Source of the DNA: JAGXFP01 sp039714535
Lineage (GTDB): Bacteria; Desulfobacterota; Desulfobulbia; Desulfobulbales; JAGXFP01
Assembly (NCBI GenBank): GCA_039714535.1
Contig: JBDLJC010000005.1
Span: forward strand, 1-64,000
DNA length: 64,000 nt
Direction of reading: 5' to 3'
Shown here: positions 7,988 through 17,276 of the stretch, in pieces
Numbering within the stretch: the first letter of the stretch is position 1
Layout of the letters: the number at the start of each line of letters is the position of its first letter
Made by a program: the position numbers and the translations under genes
The notes under the pieces: generated by a model
Databases searched by the model: none
Told to the model about the DNA's origin: nothing
The model's input: the letters and a program-made list of their open reading frames with translations, nothing else

Positions 7988-10186
7988 ATGCCGGAAATTG
8001 AAGATGTCATAGAAAAAGTTCGGGAGCACCTTCCCGAAGAAAACCTGGATAGTCTGCGTCGGGCCTTTGAGTTTGCCGAGCGGATCTATACCGGTAATCA
8101 TCGTCTTTCAGGGCGACCTTATCTTGATCACGCCCTGTCCGTTGCCGAGATCCTGGCCAAACTTAAACTTGATCTTAATACCATCGTTGCCGGTTTGCTC
8201 CACGGGGCGCTTAAGGAACCGGCCTCGGTCCCGGAAAAGGAGTTGGCGAAGAAGTTCGGTAAGGATGTCACCAGTATTGTCCGTGGCGTCACCAAGATCA
8301 CCAGTGTTAATTTCGATAGCAGACTGGCTTTTCAGGCGGAGAACATTCGGCGCATGCTGCTGGCCATGTCGGCTGATATTCGGGTGTTGGTCCTCAAGCT
8401 AGCGGACAGTTTGCATGATATGCAGTCCCTGCACCACGTAGTGCCTGAAAAGCAGCTGGAATTTGCCCATGAGACCATGGATCTGTATGCCCCCTTAGCC
8501 AGTCGGCTTGGTATTGATTGGGTCAAAAGGGAATTGGAGGATCTTTCCTTCTCCTATATATACCCCGAAGAGTATCGGGACTTGCAAGGCAGGATGAAAA
8601 CCTCTCTTCTCGACCGCGAGCATTATGTCGAGGAAGTAAAGGGAATTCTGACGGCCAAGCTTAAGGAGCAGGACATCAACGAGTTCCGGATCCTGGGTCG
8701 CCCCAAACATCTATACAGTATCTATAAGAAGCTTGTTGTCCAGAATATCCCCCTTGAAAAGGTTTACGATAAGGTGGCTTTCCGGATCATCGTTGATTCG
8801 GTTCGCGAGTGTTACGAGGTGTTGGGATTATTGCATGATCTGTGGCTACCTGTTTCGGGGAGGTTTAAGGATTTTGTCAGTACGCCCAAGTCAAATGGTT
8901 ATCGGTCTCTTCATACCACGGTAGTTGGCCCCCATGGCGAGTTTATGGAGGTGCAGATCAGAACCGAGGCTATGGATCAGGTGGCCAACGAAGGTATTGC
9001 CGCCCACTGGGCTTATAAAGAGGGCAAGGCGATAAGCTCCGATGATGCGCAACTCTTCAAGGGCTTGTCGCAGTTGGTTCAGTCTATTCAGGATCTGCAG
9101 GAACTCAATGATCCTGAGGAATTTCTGGAGGCGGTTAAGGGGGAACTACGGGAGGTAGAGATCTATGCCCTTACTCCCGATGGCGAGATTAAGGAGTTGC
9201 CCCTTGACAGCACACCTATTGATTTTGCCTATGCCATTCACACCGCAGTTGGCGATCATTGTGCCGGAGCCAAGATAAACGGTCGGATCGTACCCCTCAA
9301 GCATATCCTGAAAAGCGGTGACATGGTTGAGATTATTACGGCATCGTCCCAGAAACCTAATCGGGGCTGGTTGTCGTTGGTGCGGACCAGTCGGGCTAAA
9401 AGCCGGATCAGACATTGGCTCAAGAGGGAAGAACAGGAGAGGGCTCTCAAGGTAGGCACGGAGGTCTGTGAACGAGAGTTGCGTAAACGTGATCTCAGTC
9501 TCAGGAAGGTCACCCGTAGCGGTCACCTCAAGGAGATTCTCAAGTCATTTTCCTGTAATACCCTGGACGATCTGCTCAGAAAAGTGGGGGCCGGTAAGGT
9601 AACTGTCACGGCCATAGCCAATCGTATGCAACCGGAAGAGTTGAGGTCGGCTGGGGATAAGGTTGCCGGGATGGCCGAAGCTGAGCTTAAAGTCGGGGAG
9701 GTTGTCAAGGCCCAGGCGGCGCCGAAGCGCAGTAAAACGGTTAAACGGCCGCAGGCAATCGTTATTGATGGTGTTGACGATATGATGGTCAAGATCAGCA
9801 AATGCTGTATGCCGGTCCCCGGCGATGACATTATTGGTTTTATCAGTTCCGGCCGGGGGATTTCGGTGCACAAGGTGGGTTGTGTTAATTTCCTGGCCAC
9901 TGATCCGGAGCGGCATATCGAAGTCAGTTGGGATTACGGGACTGGGGTTGGTCATCATCAGGTTAAGGTTCAGGTGGTTGCCCAAAATCAGCGGGGGCTG
10001 ATTGGTGAGGTCAGCAATACGGTCAGCGAGGTGGATGCCAATATTGTCAGTATGGAGGCCCATACCTCGTCTGATAATTTGGCCATAGTTAATCTGGTTA
10101 TAGAGGTGGATAACTTGGATCATCTTGAGCGAGTGCTGTTGAAGCTAAAGCATATATCGGGAGTCATTGAAGCGCGGAGAAAGTAG
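7988..10186 (+). CDS. RelA/SpoT family (p)ppGpp synthetase with degenerate hydrolase domain
   Basis: This is a 732-residue long RSH protein: HD domain (about 25-180), synthetase (about 225-345), TGS (about 385-445), zinc-finger/helical region and C-terminal ACT (about 655-730). The synthetase centre looks intact (DKVAFRIIV, FVSTPKSNGYRSLHT, EVQIRT) and carries RFKD, the RXKD motif usual in bifunctional Rel/SpoT. The hydrolase centre is damaged: the metal-binding HD is H72-G73, the following E-D is K76-E77, and the conserved LADRLHN reads LADSLHD (D140, D144). I therefore infer a protein that makes but cannot degrade (p)ppGpp. Confidence 0.9.
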   Translation: MPEIEDVIEKVREHLPEENLDSLRRAFEFAERIYTGNHRLSGRPYLDHALSVAEILAKLKLDLNTIVAGLLHGALKEPASVPEKELAKKFGKDVTSIVRGVTKITSVNFDSRLAFQAENIRRMLLAMSADIRVLVLKLADSLHDMQSLHHVVPEKQLEFAHETMDLYAPLASRLGIDWVKRELEDLSFSYIYPEEYRDLQGRMKTSLLDREHYVEEVKGILTAKLKEQDINEFRILGRPKHLYSIYKKLVVQNIPLEKVYDKVAFRIIVDSVRECYEVLGLLHDLWLPVSGRFKDFVSTPKSNGYRSLHTTVVGPHGEFMEVQIRTEAMDQVANEGIAAHWAYKEGKAISSDDAQLFKGLSQLVQSIQDLQELNDPEEFLEAVKGELREVEIYALTPDGEIKELPLDSTPIDFAYAIHTAVGDHCAGAKINGRIVPLKHILKSGDMVEIITASSQKPNRGWLSLVRTSRAKSRIRHWLKREEQERALKVGTEVCERELRKRDLSLRKVTRSGHLKEILKSFSCNTLDDLLRKVGAGKVTVTAIANRMQPEELRSAGDKVAGMAEAELKVGEVVKAQAAPKRSKTVKRPQAIVIDGVDDMMVKISKCCMPVPGDDIIGFISSGRGISVHKVGCVNFLATDPERHIEVSWDYGTGVGHHQVKVQVVAQNQRGLIGEVSNTVSEVDANIVSMEAHTSSDNLAIVNLVIEVDNLDHLERVLLKLKHISGVIEARRK

Positions 10187-10333
10187 CAGGACATTAGTTG
10201 TCCAGAATGATATAGGGCTTTTTTGCGTAGTGGGAGGGGCGGTTCGGCTTAGGCTGTTTTCTTTGTCTGGCTGGAAGAGACGGGGGGGCTGGTGGAGAAA
10301 AGGGGGAGGAAGCTATTTTTCTTGTGGTCTGGG

Positions 10334-10376
10334 CTAAAAACAAAACAGGGCTGTCGGTATAACTTCGACAGCCCTG
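10334..10376 (-). terminator. rho-independent terminator of rpmB
   Basis: CAGGGCTGTCG (10346-10356) pairs perfectly with CGACAGCCCTG (10366-10376) over a nine-base loop. On the minus strand the hairpin is followed by TTTTGTTTTTA. It lies 50 bases past the rpmB stop codon. Confidence 0.85.
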
Positions 10377-10426
10377 ATGCTTTTCTTCGCAAGTTGCGAT
10401 CTGTTTATTAAGTCTGAGACGTTGTT

Positions 10427-10639
10427 TCAGGAAGCAACGGTCCTGGCGACCGGTTTAACTATGGCGCCTGAACGTATGCAACTGGTGCAAACCCGCATCC
10501 TTTTATTGTTGCCTGCTGAGACTGCAACCCTTATGCTCTGCAAATTGGGCAACCAACGCCTTCTGGTTTTATTGTGAGCATGACTGACATTATTTCCGGT
10601 GGCAGGTTTTTTGCCACATATCTCGCACTTCTTAGCCAT
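10427..10639 (-). CDS. rpmB: 50S ribosomal protein L28
   Basis: This is a 70-residue L28, a structural protein of the large ribosomal subunit. It starts MAKKCEICGKKPATGN, has the conserved SHAHNKTRRRW segment, and carries two C-x2-C pairs (CEIC and CTSC), the zinc-binding form of L28. The frame extends 15 codons further upstream, but ATG 10639 has GGAG seven bases before it and gives the family's normal N-terminus. Single-gene unit with its own terminator. Confidence 0.95.
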   Translation of the reverse strand: MAKKCEICGKKPATGNNVSHAHNKTRRRWLPNLQSIRVAVSAGNNKRMRVCTSCIRSGAIVKPVARTVAS

Positions 10640-11193
10640 TTTTACGACTCCTTTGCTATGTTCTTCGAAGGGGGAGATATACAACGTCCTTTGCCATATG
10701 GCAAGTATTTTGTCAGTGAATATCTCAAAGTTTGATGATTCTTATAATGGCTTTGCCGGGGAGGGATTTGGATGACGGATTTTATCCGTCTTGTCGTGAA
10801 GTGATTGACATGGTCGCGCTGCTAATGGTATCCTCCAAAGTTATGGTTCTGACGAGATTGGTTTGCCTGGGTCAGCAAGATTTGCGGATCTTCCGGCGTT
10901 GATTTCAGCCGCTGTGCGGCAAGATTGCTTGAATTGTTGTGTGGTCTGGGCTGAAGAATTATCGCCAGTGGTTGAATAATATTCTGCAATTGGCCAATCG
11001 GTTTTAATAGTTCGCCTGGCCGGTGTCTTGCTTAACTATTTGTAATGACAAACTAAAGCTGGTTCGTCTGGTTGCCCGGATAGAGCTGGCACGTCTTGTG
11101 CTTAATCATTGCTGAACTTAATGATGAGCTGGTTGGCAAGTATTTTTAGCTGTTAAGCAAAGTAACATTAAATAAAACATTCAGAGTTATTGT
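10640..11193. other. intergenic region between rpmB and resB
   Basis: No gene seen. A possible sigma-70 promoter for resB is TTGACA at 10805-10810 and TATCCT at 10829-10834 (18-base spacer). The remaining 350 bases up to resB have no clear structure. Confidence 0.35.
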
Positions 11194-12540
11194 ATGCAAA
11201 AAAACAAGAATGAAGTCTGGGCTTTTTTCTCTTCGGTGAAACTAGCCCTTTTTACCTTCTTTGTCCTGGCCGTGACCTCGATAATCGGCACTGTAATTCA
11301 GCAAGGGAAGGAAATGCAGTATTATGTTGATACCTTCGGGGCCGGCACAGCCAAGCTTTTTCAACTGCTCAACGTGCCGGATATGTACAATTCCTGGTGG
11401 TTTGTTTCTCTGCTGGTTTTGTTCAGTATCAACCTGATTGTCTGCACCATTGACCGCTTTCCGAATATCTGGCGTCTGGTTCATATGGATAACCTGGCTA
11501 TGGATATTAGTCGCATTATAAAGATGCCTAAGCGTCAGGCCTTCACCTCTGATTTGTCGGTTGATGAGATTGCCCAGGCAGTGGCAGGGTTTTCTTCTTC
11601 CTGGAAGTTCGAGCGGGCGGAGAAAGATGGGGGGATCTTGTTTGCCGCCCAGAAAGGTAATTGGAGCAGACTCGGGGTGGTTGCCGTCCATGTCAGTATT
11701 CTGCTGATTTTTGCCGGCGCTATCATAGGTTCTATCCTCGGCTTCAAGGGTAGTGTAATGATCAGAGAGGGTGGTTCTGTCGAGCAGATCTACCTGTATG
11801 ATGCCAATAATACCCCCAAGCCCTTGGATTTTGAGTTACGTTGTGATCGGTTTGAACTGGAAATCTATGATACCGGAGCACCCAAGGAATTTATTTCTGA
11901 CTTGGTAGTTATAGAGGATGGCAAGGAAGTTCTTGCAAAAACCATCGAGGTTAATGATCCTCTTCAATACGGGGGGCTGACCTTTTATCAGTCCAGCTAT
12001 CAACCACTGGAAGATGGTTATGCGGTTGAGATCGGAAACGAGACGACTAAGGTCAGTAAAAAGTTTTTTATCAGACCCGGTGGGCCGATAAAATGGGAAG
12101 AAGAGGGGCTAGAATTTCGGATAATCAATCGGATGGGACCATATGCGATGGGTCGCTATCGTCATAAAATCTTTTTTGATGATGCTAGTCAGAGACCTGT
12201 TGAGTTTTGGACTGAAGAGGGTAAAAAGGTAATTATTGAAAGACTTGCGACCAACTACACCTTCTCTGTTAGGCAGCTTTATTACACCGGTCTCCAGGTG
12301 ACTAAGGATCCGGGGGTGTGGTTTGTTTATTTTGGCTGCGCCATAATGCTTCTTGGCCTTTATGTTGCGTTTTTCCTTTCCCATAAAAAAGTTTGGATTT
12401 ATATTTCCGGAGAGGAGTCACGGTCACGACTTCATCTCAGTGGAACCAGCAATAAGAACATGATTGGCTTTGAAAATGATTTTTCTGCTCTGACCGAATT
12501 GTTTGAGCAGAATGACAGTTTAAAACTTACAAGGGAATAG
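11194..12540 (+). CDS. resB: ResB/Ccs1 cytochrome c biogenesis protein
   Basis: ResB works with CcsA in System II cytochrome c maturation, carrying heme across the membrane and presenting it to apocytochromes. The 448-residue protein has N-terminal membrane segments (around residues 12-35 and 65-85), a third at about 160-180, a long periplasmic domain with the ResB-typical NDPLQYGGLTFYQSSYQP, and a last membrane segment near 375-395. The stop is three bases from the ccsB start, so the two are translationally coupled. It serves the cytochromes encoded at 2.5 and 13.6 kb. Confidence 0.92.
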   Translation: MQKNKNEVWAFFSSVKLALFTFFVLAVTSIIGTVIQQGKEMQYYVDTFGAGTAKLFQLLNVPDMYNSWWFVSLLVLFSINLIVCTIDRFPNIWRLVHMDNLAMDISRIIKMPKRQAFTSDLSVDEIAQAVAGFSSSWKFERAEKDGGILFAAQKGNWSRLGVVAVHVSILLIFAGAIIGSILGFKGSVMIREGGSVEQIYLYDANNTPKPLDFELRCDRFELEIYDTGAPKEFISDLVVIEDGKEVLAKTIEVNDPLQYGGLTFYQSSYQPLEDGYAVEIGNETTKVSKKFFIRPGGPIKWEEEGLEFRIINRMGPYAMGRYRHKIFFDDASQRPVEFWTEEGKKVIIERLATNYTFSVRQLYYTGLQVTKDPGVWFVYFGCAIMLLGLYVAFFLSHKKVWIYISGEESRSRLHLSGTSNKNMIGFENDFSALTELFEQNDSLKLTRE

Positions 12541-12543
12541 AAT

Positions 12544-13389
12544 ATGAACAGCTCTCAGTTGTTGGGTTTTACTACCTTTGCCTATTTGGCTGCCTCGTTT
12601 ATCTACATCGCAATTTTTGTCTTTCGGGCCAAGAAGCTTGGCCTGGCTGCCTCTCTCTTGATTCTGCTCGGGTTTCTTTGTAATACCGGCGGTATCGCTT
12701 TAAGATGGGTGGAGTCATACCAGATGGGGGTCGGGCACGCGCCAATGTCCAACATGTATGAATCATTGGTCTTTTTTGCCTGGTCCATTGCCATGTTTTA
12801 CCTGTTCCTGGAGTTCAAATTTAAGAACAGGTTGATTGGCGCCTTTGCCGTGCCTTTTGCCTTTGCTAGTATGGCCCTGGCTTCGTTGACCAGTCCCGAT
12901 ATCAAGCCGCTTATCCCCGCCTTGCAGAGTAACTGGTTGATTGCCCATGTCGTGACTTGCTTTGTTGGCTACGCCGCTTTCGCCGTGGCGGCCGGGTTGG
13001 GGATAATGTACTTGCTTCGGGCAACCAGTGTTGATGGTGGCAAGGAGAAGAATCCTGACAGTCTGCTGGCCACTTTGCCGGGTCTGAAAATGATTGACGA
13101 TATTACCCATAAGACCATTGTCTTCGGGTTTTTGTGGCTTTCCGCCGGGATCATTACCGGGGCGGTCTGGGCCAATTCCGCCTGGGGTACTTACTGGAGT
13201 TGGGACCCCAAGGAGACTTGGTCATTGATCACTTGGTTTGTTTACGCAGGCGCATTGCATGCCAGATTTACCAAAGGTTGGGGGGGCAAGCGTATTGCCT
13301 GGCTGGCTATCATCGGTTTTGTGGCAGTGATCTTCACCTACTATGGGGTTAACTATCTGTTGTCAGGACTGCATAGTTATGGTGGCTAG
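12544..13389 (+). CDS. ccsB: CcsA/CcsB-type heme export and cytochrome c assembly protein
   Basis: This is a 281-residue polytopic membrane protein of the heme-handling family. It carries the tryptophan-rich WWD-type motif (WGTYWSWDPKETWSLITW, about residues 213-230) that binds heme at the outer face, and conserved flanking histidines (GHAPMSNMYES; later HARFTKGW). It has eight predicted membrane segments, typical for CcsA. It forms the System II synthetase with the preceding resB, and a strong terminator follows the pair. Confidence 0.92.
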   Translation: MNSSQLLGFTTFAYLAASFIYIAIFVFRAKKLGLAASLLILLGFLCNTGGIALRWVESYQMGVGHAPMSNMYESLVFFAWSIAMFYLFLEFKFKNRLIGAFAVPFAFASMALASLTSPDIKPLIPALQSNWLIAHVVTCFVGYAAFAVAAGLGIMYLLRATSVDGGKEKNPDSLLATLPGLKMIDDITHKTIVFGFLWLSAGIITGAVWANSAWGTYWSWDPKETWSLITWFVYAGALHARFTKGWGGKRIAWLAIIGFVAVIFTYYGVNYLLSGLHSYGG

Positions 13390-13443
13390 TTGACATCGAA
13401 GATTGTGCCGGAAAAGTAATATTTACCACCATATATGGTTCAT

Positions 13444-13482
13444 AGTTGTGGCCCGAGTTATTCGGGCCACAACTTTTTTTTT
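13444..13482 (+). terminator. rho-independent terminator after resB-ccsB
   Basis: A perfect 13-pair stem (AGTTGTGGCCCGA and TCGGGCCACAACT) with a five-base loop is followed by eight or more T. This is a very strong intrinsic terminator. Confidence 0.93.
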
Positions 13483-13555
13483 GCGGTAACTTTTTGAAAT
13501 TACTAGCTTAATAATTGTCAGGTTTTACTGTGGCAAAGTCCTCCTTTTTTCCCGC

Positions 13556-13584
13556 TTGACATCCCTTTTTTTTAAGAATATAAA
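13556..13584 (+). promoter_or_regulatory. sigma-70 promoter of the cytochrome c3 gene
   Basis: TTGACA (13556-13561), a 17-base spacer and TATAAA (13579-13584) form a near-consensus promoter. Transcription would start near 13591, leaving a leader of about 58 bases before the ATG at 13649. This predicts strong constitutive expression. Confidence 0.8.
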
Positions 13585-13648
13585 ACTAACTTGCTCATGA
13601 ATGAATCGGTATTCATTGAAGTTAATTTCTTATTTGAGGAGAAGAAGA

Positions 13649-14023
13649 ATGGCTAGGAAAATCGTACTTTGTTTAGCAGTTTTGGCTATGGTTTGTGGTT
13701 TCTCAGCAATCAGCATGGCTGGTGAGGGTCCCGAGACAATAACTATCGATACTCCCAAGAAAAGTAAGAGCATCGTTACTTTTCAGCACTGGGCCCATCA
13801 GGGCAGAACTGAATGTGCCGAGTGTCATCATACCAAGAATGCCGATGGCAGTCAGGGACCTTACGCGGCCGGTAAAGAAGCAAAATGTGCTACCTGCCAT
13901 GACGGCTCTCTTGCTAACAAGAAAGTTGCTACCGCCAAGAAAGCTGCCCATGCAAACTGTAAGGGTTGTCATAAGGCTGCTAAAAAGGGACCGACCAAGT
14001 GTGGTGATTGTCACATAAAATAA
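13649..14023 (+). CDS. tetraheme cytochrome c3 family protein, periplasmic
   Basis: The 124-residue precursor has a signal peptide ending near AISMA-GE. The mature part has four heme c motifs, CAECH(H), CATCH, CKGCH and CGDCH, and extra His residues (FQHWAHQG) as axial ligands, the class III layout. Such cytochromes are low-potential periplasmic electron carriers in sulfate and metal reducers. ATG 13649 is chosen because GAGGAG lies seven bases upstream; an upstream ATG at 13601 would spoil the signal peptide. The gene is monocistronic, between a near-consensus promoter and a strong terminator. Confidence 0.92.
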   Translation: MARKIVLCLAVLAMVCGFSAISMAGEGPETITIDTPKKSKSIVTFQHWAHQGRTECAECHHTKNADGSQGPYAAGKEAKCATCHDGSLANKKVATAKKAAHANCKGCHKAAKKGPTKCGDCHIK

Positions 14024-14052
14024 ACATGTGATAATTGCAAAACTTGTTTTAT

Positions 14053-14086
14053 AAAAAGGCTGCCCCTTTGGGGCGGCTTTTTTTTT
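14053..14086 (+). terminator. rho-independent terminator of the cytochrome c3 gene
   Basis: GGCTGCCCC and GGGGCGGCT form a nine-pair stem with a TTT loop and a run of nine T. Confidence 0.9.
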
Positions 14087-14180
14087 GATTTGTTAAAGTG
14101 GTAACAGTTTAGCAGCACCGCTTCGCCGTGGAACTGTTATTTGCGTCTTATTGATTTCTCATTCTGGCCAAAGGCTTACG

Positions 14181-16178
14181 GTGTCATCTGCGAATAACAA
14201 AAGGAAAGGAGTGCTGCGTTCGTGGAAGTGTAACCACATTCATCTCTCGATCTTTCTGCTGATCATTGCTTCGGTACTCACCCTGCTTGTCGGGGCAGGT
14301 CTTTATTTTGTCGCTGCCCTTGATGTACCCGATGTCTCCTCGATTGCCTCATATAACCCGCCGGTGGCTACAGTTTTCCTGGATGATAAGGGTGAGCCGA
14401 TTGCCGAATTTTATCGGGAAAGACGTTATGTCGTCCCCTTCAACACAATGCCGGAACTGCTGCCGGTGGCTTTTGTGGCCGCTGAGGATGGTCGTTTCTT
14501 TCAACACGGTGGTGTTGATGGCTGGTCAGTACTGCGAGCAATGTTCAACAATATCCGTTCCGGCAGGCGTTCTCAGGGCGGCAGTACCATTACCCAACAG
14601 GTTGCCCGTTCTCTGCTACTATCTCCGGAAAAAACCTATTCCCGTAAACTTAGGGAGGCCATTCTTGCTTATCGAATTGATCGTCTGCTCGAAAAGGAAG
14701 AAATTCTCTATCTTTACCTGAATCAGATATATCTTGGCGATGGGGCTTATGGTGTTGAGGCGGCTGCTCGAACCTATTTTGACAAGCACGTTGCGGAATT
14801 AAACCTGGCCGAGATAAGTTTGCTGGCTGGGCTACCCCAGGCACCTAGTCGTTATTCCCCCTTCAAAAATTTTAAACTTGCCAAAGGCCGGCAGCGCTAT
14901 GTGTTGAATCGGATGGCCGCCGACGGCTACATTACTCCAGAACAAGCTCGACAAGCCTACCGGCGGGTACTGCGTTGGAAGGTTGATAAAGAACAAATAA
15001 AGGGTGTTGAGAAATATTTTATTGAGCATGTTCGCCAGTATGTTGAAGAGATCTATGGCAAAAACGAGCTGTTGACTGGTGGTCTGGTTGTCCATACGAC
15101 CATGAATCGATCTCTACAGGCGGCTGCGGCCTTATCTGTTGATAAGGCCGTAAAGGACTGGCGACAGCGTAATCGAGGGGCAACAAAGACGCCCCAGGCA
15201 GCTTTGCTTGCGATGGAAGTTGGTTCCAGTCGAGTGGTGGCAATGATTGGGGGCAACGATTTTAACAGTAGCCAATATAATCGGGCGGTGCAGTCCAAAA
15301 GGCAGCCTGGTTCGGCCTTCAAGCCGATTGTGTACGCGGCGGCTCTGAAACGTACCGTGACTCCAGCTGATATTATTGTCGATGAACCGTTGCAACTGCA
15401 AGGTAATGTTCCCGGTCAATTCTGGGAGCCTAAAAATTTCAGTGGTAGATATTATGGTCGCACTACGGTCTGGACCGGTCTGGTTCATTCCCGTAATGTT
15501 GTCAGTATAAAAATTCTGCAAAGGATTGGGGTTGAGACTGTCAGGGGGTTGGCGGACTGGATGGGTATCACAGCTAAACTTACCGATAATCTTTCCTTGG
15601 CCCTCGGTACTTCCGGGATATCCCTTTTGGAGATGACCGGCGCCTATAATGTCTTCGCCAGTAACGGCATGTACCGTTCCCCATTGTTTGTGAGTAAGGT
15701 TGTTAGTCGGCACGGTAAAATCCTGGAGAAAAACTCCGAACAACGGGGCAGGCGGGCGTTATTGCCAAGAGATGCCTACCTGGTCACGGATATGCTTAAA
15801 AGAGTAATTGCAACGGGGACCGGCAGTCAGGCCAGGGGTTTACCGATTGAGGCGGCAGGCAAGACCGGGACAAGTGATCATAATCTTGATGCCTGGTTTG
15901 TTGGCTATACCCCTGAGCTCGCTGCCGGGGTCTGGGTTGGTTTTGATCAGAATGTTTCCCTGGGGATCAGCGAGACCGGGGGGCGAGCGGCAGCGCCTGT
16001 TTGGCGGGATTTTATGAAGAGAGCTCTGCGAGGTCGTTCTGTGCTAAAGAAAAAATTTCCTGTTCCCGAGGGCGTGGTGTTTTTACCCCTTAATCCTCTG
16101 ACCGGTGAGATAAAGGCGGAGAAAAATGGCAGCTCCGTTATGACTGCTTTTAAAAAGGATATGTTGCCGGTGCGGTGA
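14181..16178 (+). CDS. class A penicillin-binding protein (PBP1A-type transglycosylase/transpeptidase)
   Basis: Bifunctional peptidoglycan synthase in the inner membrane. After one membrane anchor comes the GT51 glycosyltransferase domain, with EDGRFFQHGGVD carrying the catalytic Glu and GGSTITQQVARSL. The transpeptidase domain has the SxxK serine in PGSAFKP, S-R-N as the SxN motif and K-T-G-T in AGKTGTSDHN. At about 665 residues it lacks the long OB-type insert of E. coli PBP1A. Start uncertain: I use GTG 14181 (AAAGG six bases upstream); a TTG at 14151 is also in frame. Monocistronic. Confidence 0.92.
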   Translation: MSSANNKRKGVLRSWKCNHIHLSIFLLIIASVLTLLVGAGLYFVAALDVPDVSSIASYNPPVATVFLDDKGEPIAEFYRERRYVVPFNTMPELLPVAFVAAEDGRFFQHGGVDGWSVLRAMFNNIRSGRRSQGGSTITQQVARSLLLSPEKTYSRKLREAILAYRIDRLLEKEEILYLYLNQIYLGDGAYGVEAAARTYFDKHVAELNLAEISLLAGLPQAPSRYSPFKNFKLAKGRQRYVLNRMAADGYITPEQARQAYRRVLRWKVDKEQIKGVEKYFIEHVRQYVEEIYGKNELLTGGLVVHTTMNRSLQAAAALSVDKAVKDWRQRNRGATKTPQAALLAMEVGSSRVVAMIGGNDFNSSQYNRAVQSKRQPGSAFKPIVYAAALKRTVTPADIIVDEPLQLQGNVPGQFWEPKNFSGRYYGRTTVWTGLVHSRNVVSIKILQRIGVETVRGLADWMGITAKLTDNLSLALGTSGISLLEMTGAYNVFASNGMYRSPLFVSKVVSRHGKILEKNSEQRGRRALLPRDAYLVTDMLKRVIATGTGSQARGLPIEAAGKTGTSDHNLDAWFVGYTPELAAGVWVGFDQNVSLGISETGGRAAAPVWRDFMKRALRGRSVLKKKFPVPEGVVFLPLNPLTGEIKAEKNGSSVMTAFKKDMLPVR

Positions 16179-16242
16179 ATTATCCTTAAGCAGAATCTAG
16201 GCGCTGCCATTTACAGCGAGTTTCTTATTTGTTTATGAATAA

Positions 16243-16276
16243 AAGAAGGCCTACCTTATAGCGGCAGGCCTTTTTT
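16243..16276 (+). terminator. probable bidirectional terminator between PBP and CBS-ACT genes
   Basis: AGGCCTACC and GGCAGGCCT pair with one mismatch around a seven-base loop and are followed by six T. The reverse complement also ends in a T-rich tract. The genes on either side converge here. Confidence 0.7.
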
Positions 16277-16312
16277 ATGACAAAATAGCGGCAGGCCTTT
16301 TTTATGACAAAA
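16259..16312. repeat. 27-bp tandem duplication
   Basis: Two perfect adjacent copies (16259-16285 and 16286-16312) of a unit beginning TAGCGGCAGGCCTTTTTT. Each copy carries the 3' arm and T-run of the terminator, so two alternative 3' arms are available to a single 5' arm. Confidence 0.9.
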
Positions 16313-16330
16313 TTAAAGGTCCGAAGTTGT

Positions 16331-17005
16331 TTATTTAGGCAAATTACTAAGGTCGTCCCTGCCGCTGTGTATAACTTGAAATTTCTCTTTAAGCTCGCTG
16401 GTCAGGGCTTTTTCCTGGTCACCCTCAAGTGGTGCTATTCTGATGGCGACCCTCTTCATCTTTGGAGGGGCATCTTCGAATGAGGTAAGGATGCTGAGAA
16501 TTCTGCTTTGGTTGTCATTGAAGACACTGGTTACCTTGGTAACCGAACCTGGTTCATCGGGTAAATCAAAGACGTATTGAATAGCATCAGCCTTGATACC
16601 GGTCATGTGGATAAAACCGCGCAGAACATCCGTTTCACTGAGAAGACCTATTAGGTGACCGCTCTCATCAATGACCGGCAGACCGGAAATTCTGGAGTTA
16701 AGCATTATTAAGGCCGCTTTTTCCAGTGTTTCCTTGCCGGAGAGGGTGAAGGGGGAGTCGGTCATGACGTCCTTAACCTTCATTTCTGAAAGCAGATAAT
16801 AAAGTTCGTGAATATCCAGGGAGGTGGTCTTTGAGGGTGAGGCATCTTTGACATCCCGGTCGGTGATAATCCCGATCAGTTTACCGTGAGAAACCACGGG
16901 CAGGCGGCGGATCCGGTTTTCCTTCATTATTCGGGTTGCTCTCATCAGTGAGGTGTTTTCGTCAACCGTCATAACATCTTTGGCCATCCAGTCCTGAATA
17001 AGCAT
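16331..17005 (-). CDS. CBS-domain pair plus ACT domain protein (AcuB-like)
   Basis: 224 residues: two CBS motifs (about 1-60, MLIQDWMAKDVMTV...GIITDRDVK; about 75-135, VKDVMTDSPFTL...GLLSETDVLRG), then an ACT-like region (about 140-215) starting FDLPDEPGSVTKV. CBS pairs bind adenine nucleotides and ACT domains small ligands such as amino acids, so this is likely a cytosolic metabolite-sensing protein. The target is unknown. AGGAGA stands eight bases before the ATG. A second CBS protein is encoded nearby at 19906-20355. Confidence 0.85.
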   Translation of the reverse strand: MLIQDWMAKDVMTVDENTSLMRATRIMKENRIRRLPVVSHGKLIGIITDRDVKDASPSKTTSLDIHELYYLLSEMKVKDVMTDSPFTLSGKETLEKAALIMLNSRISGLPVIDESGHLIGLLSETDVLRGFIHMTGIKADAIQYVFDLPDEPGSVTKVTSVFNDNQSRILSILTSFEDAPPKMKRVAIRIAPLEGDQEKALTSELKEKFQVIHSGRDDLSNLPK

Positions 17006-17276
17006 TCTATGGTTCTCCTAGAGATTATTAGTGATGGTATTGTTTCATACATTAACTCTGTTAGATTTTAACAAATTTTTACGGAATATTCCTTTCTTTC
17101 TGGTAAATGTAACTACGATTTTGTCTTGGTTTGACAAAAAACGGTAATTTACCTTTTTAGTGTTAAGGTAGACCTTGTTTTGCCTCCGCCAATCGCTAGA
17201 AAAGGCGGTAAACGGTTACAAGTTTTGATTATTGAATAATGCTGATGACTTTGCCCAATAATATTAGTGATCATCC

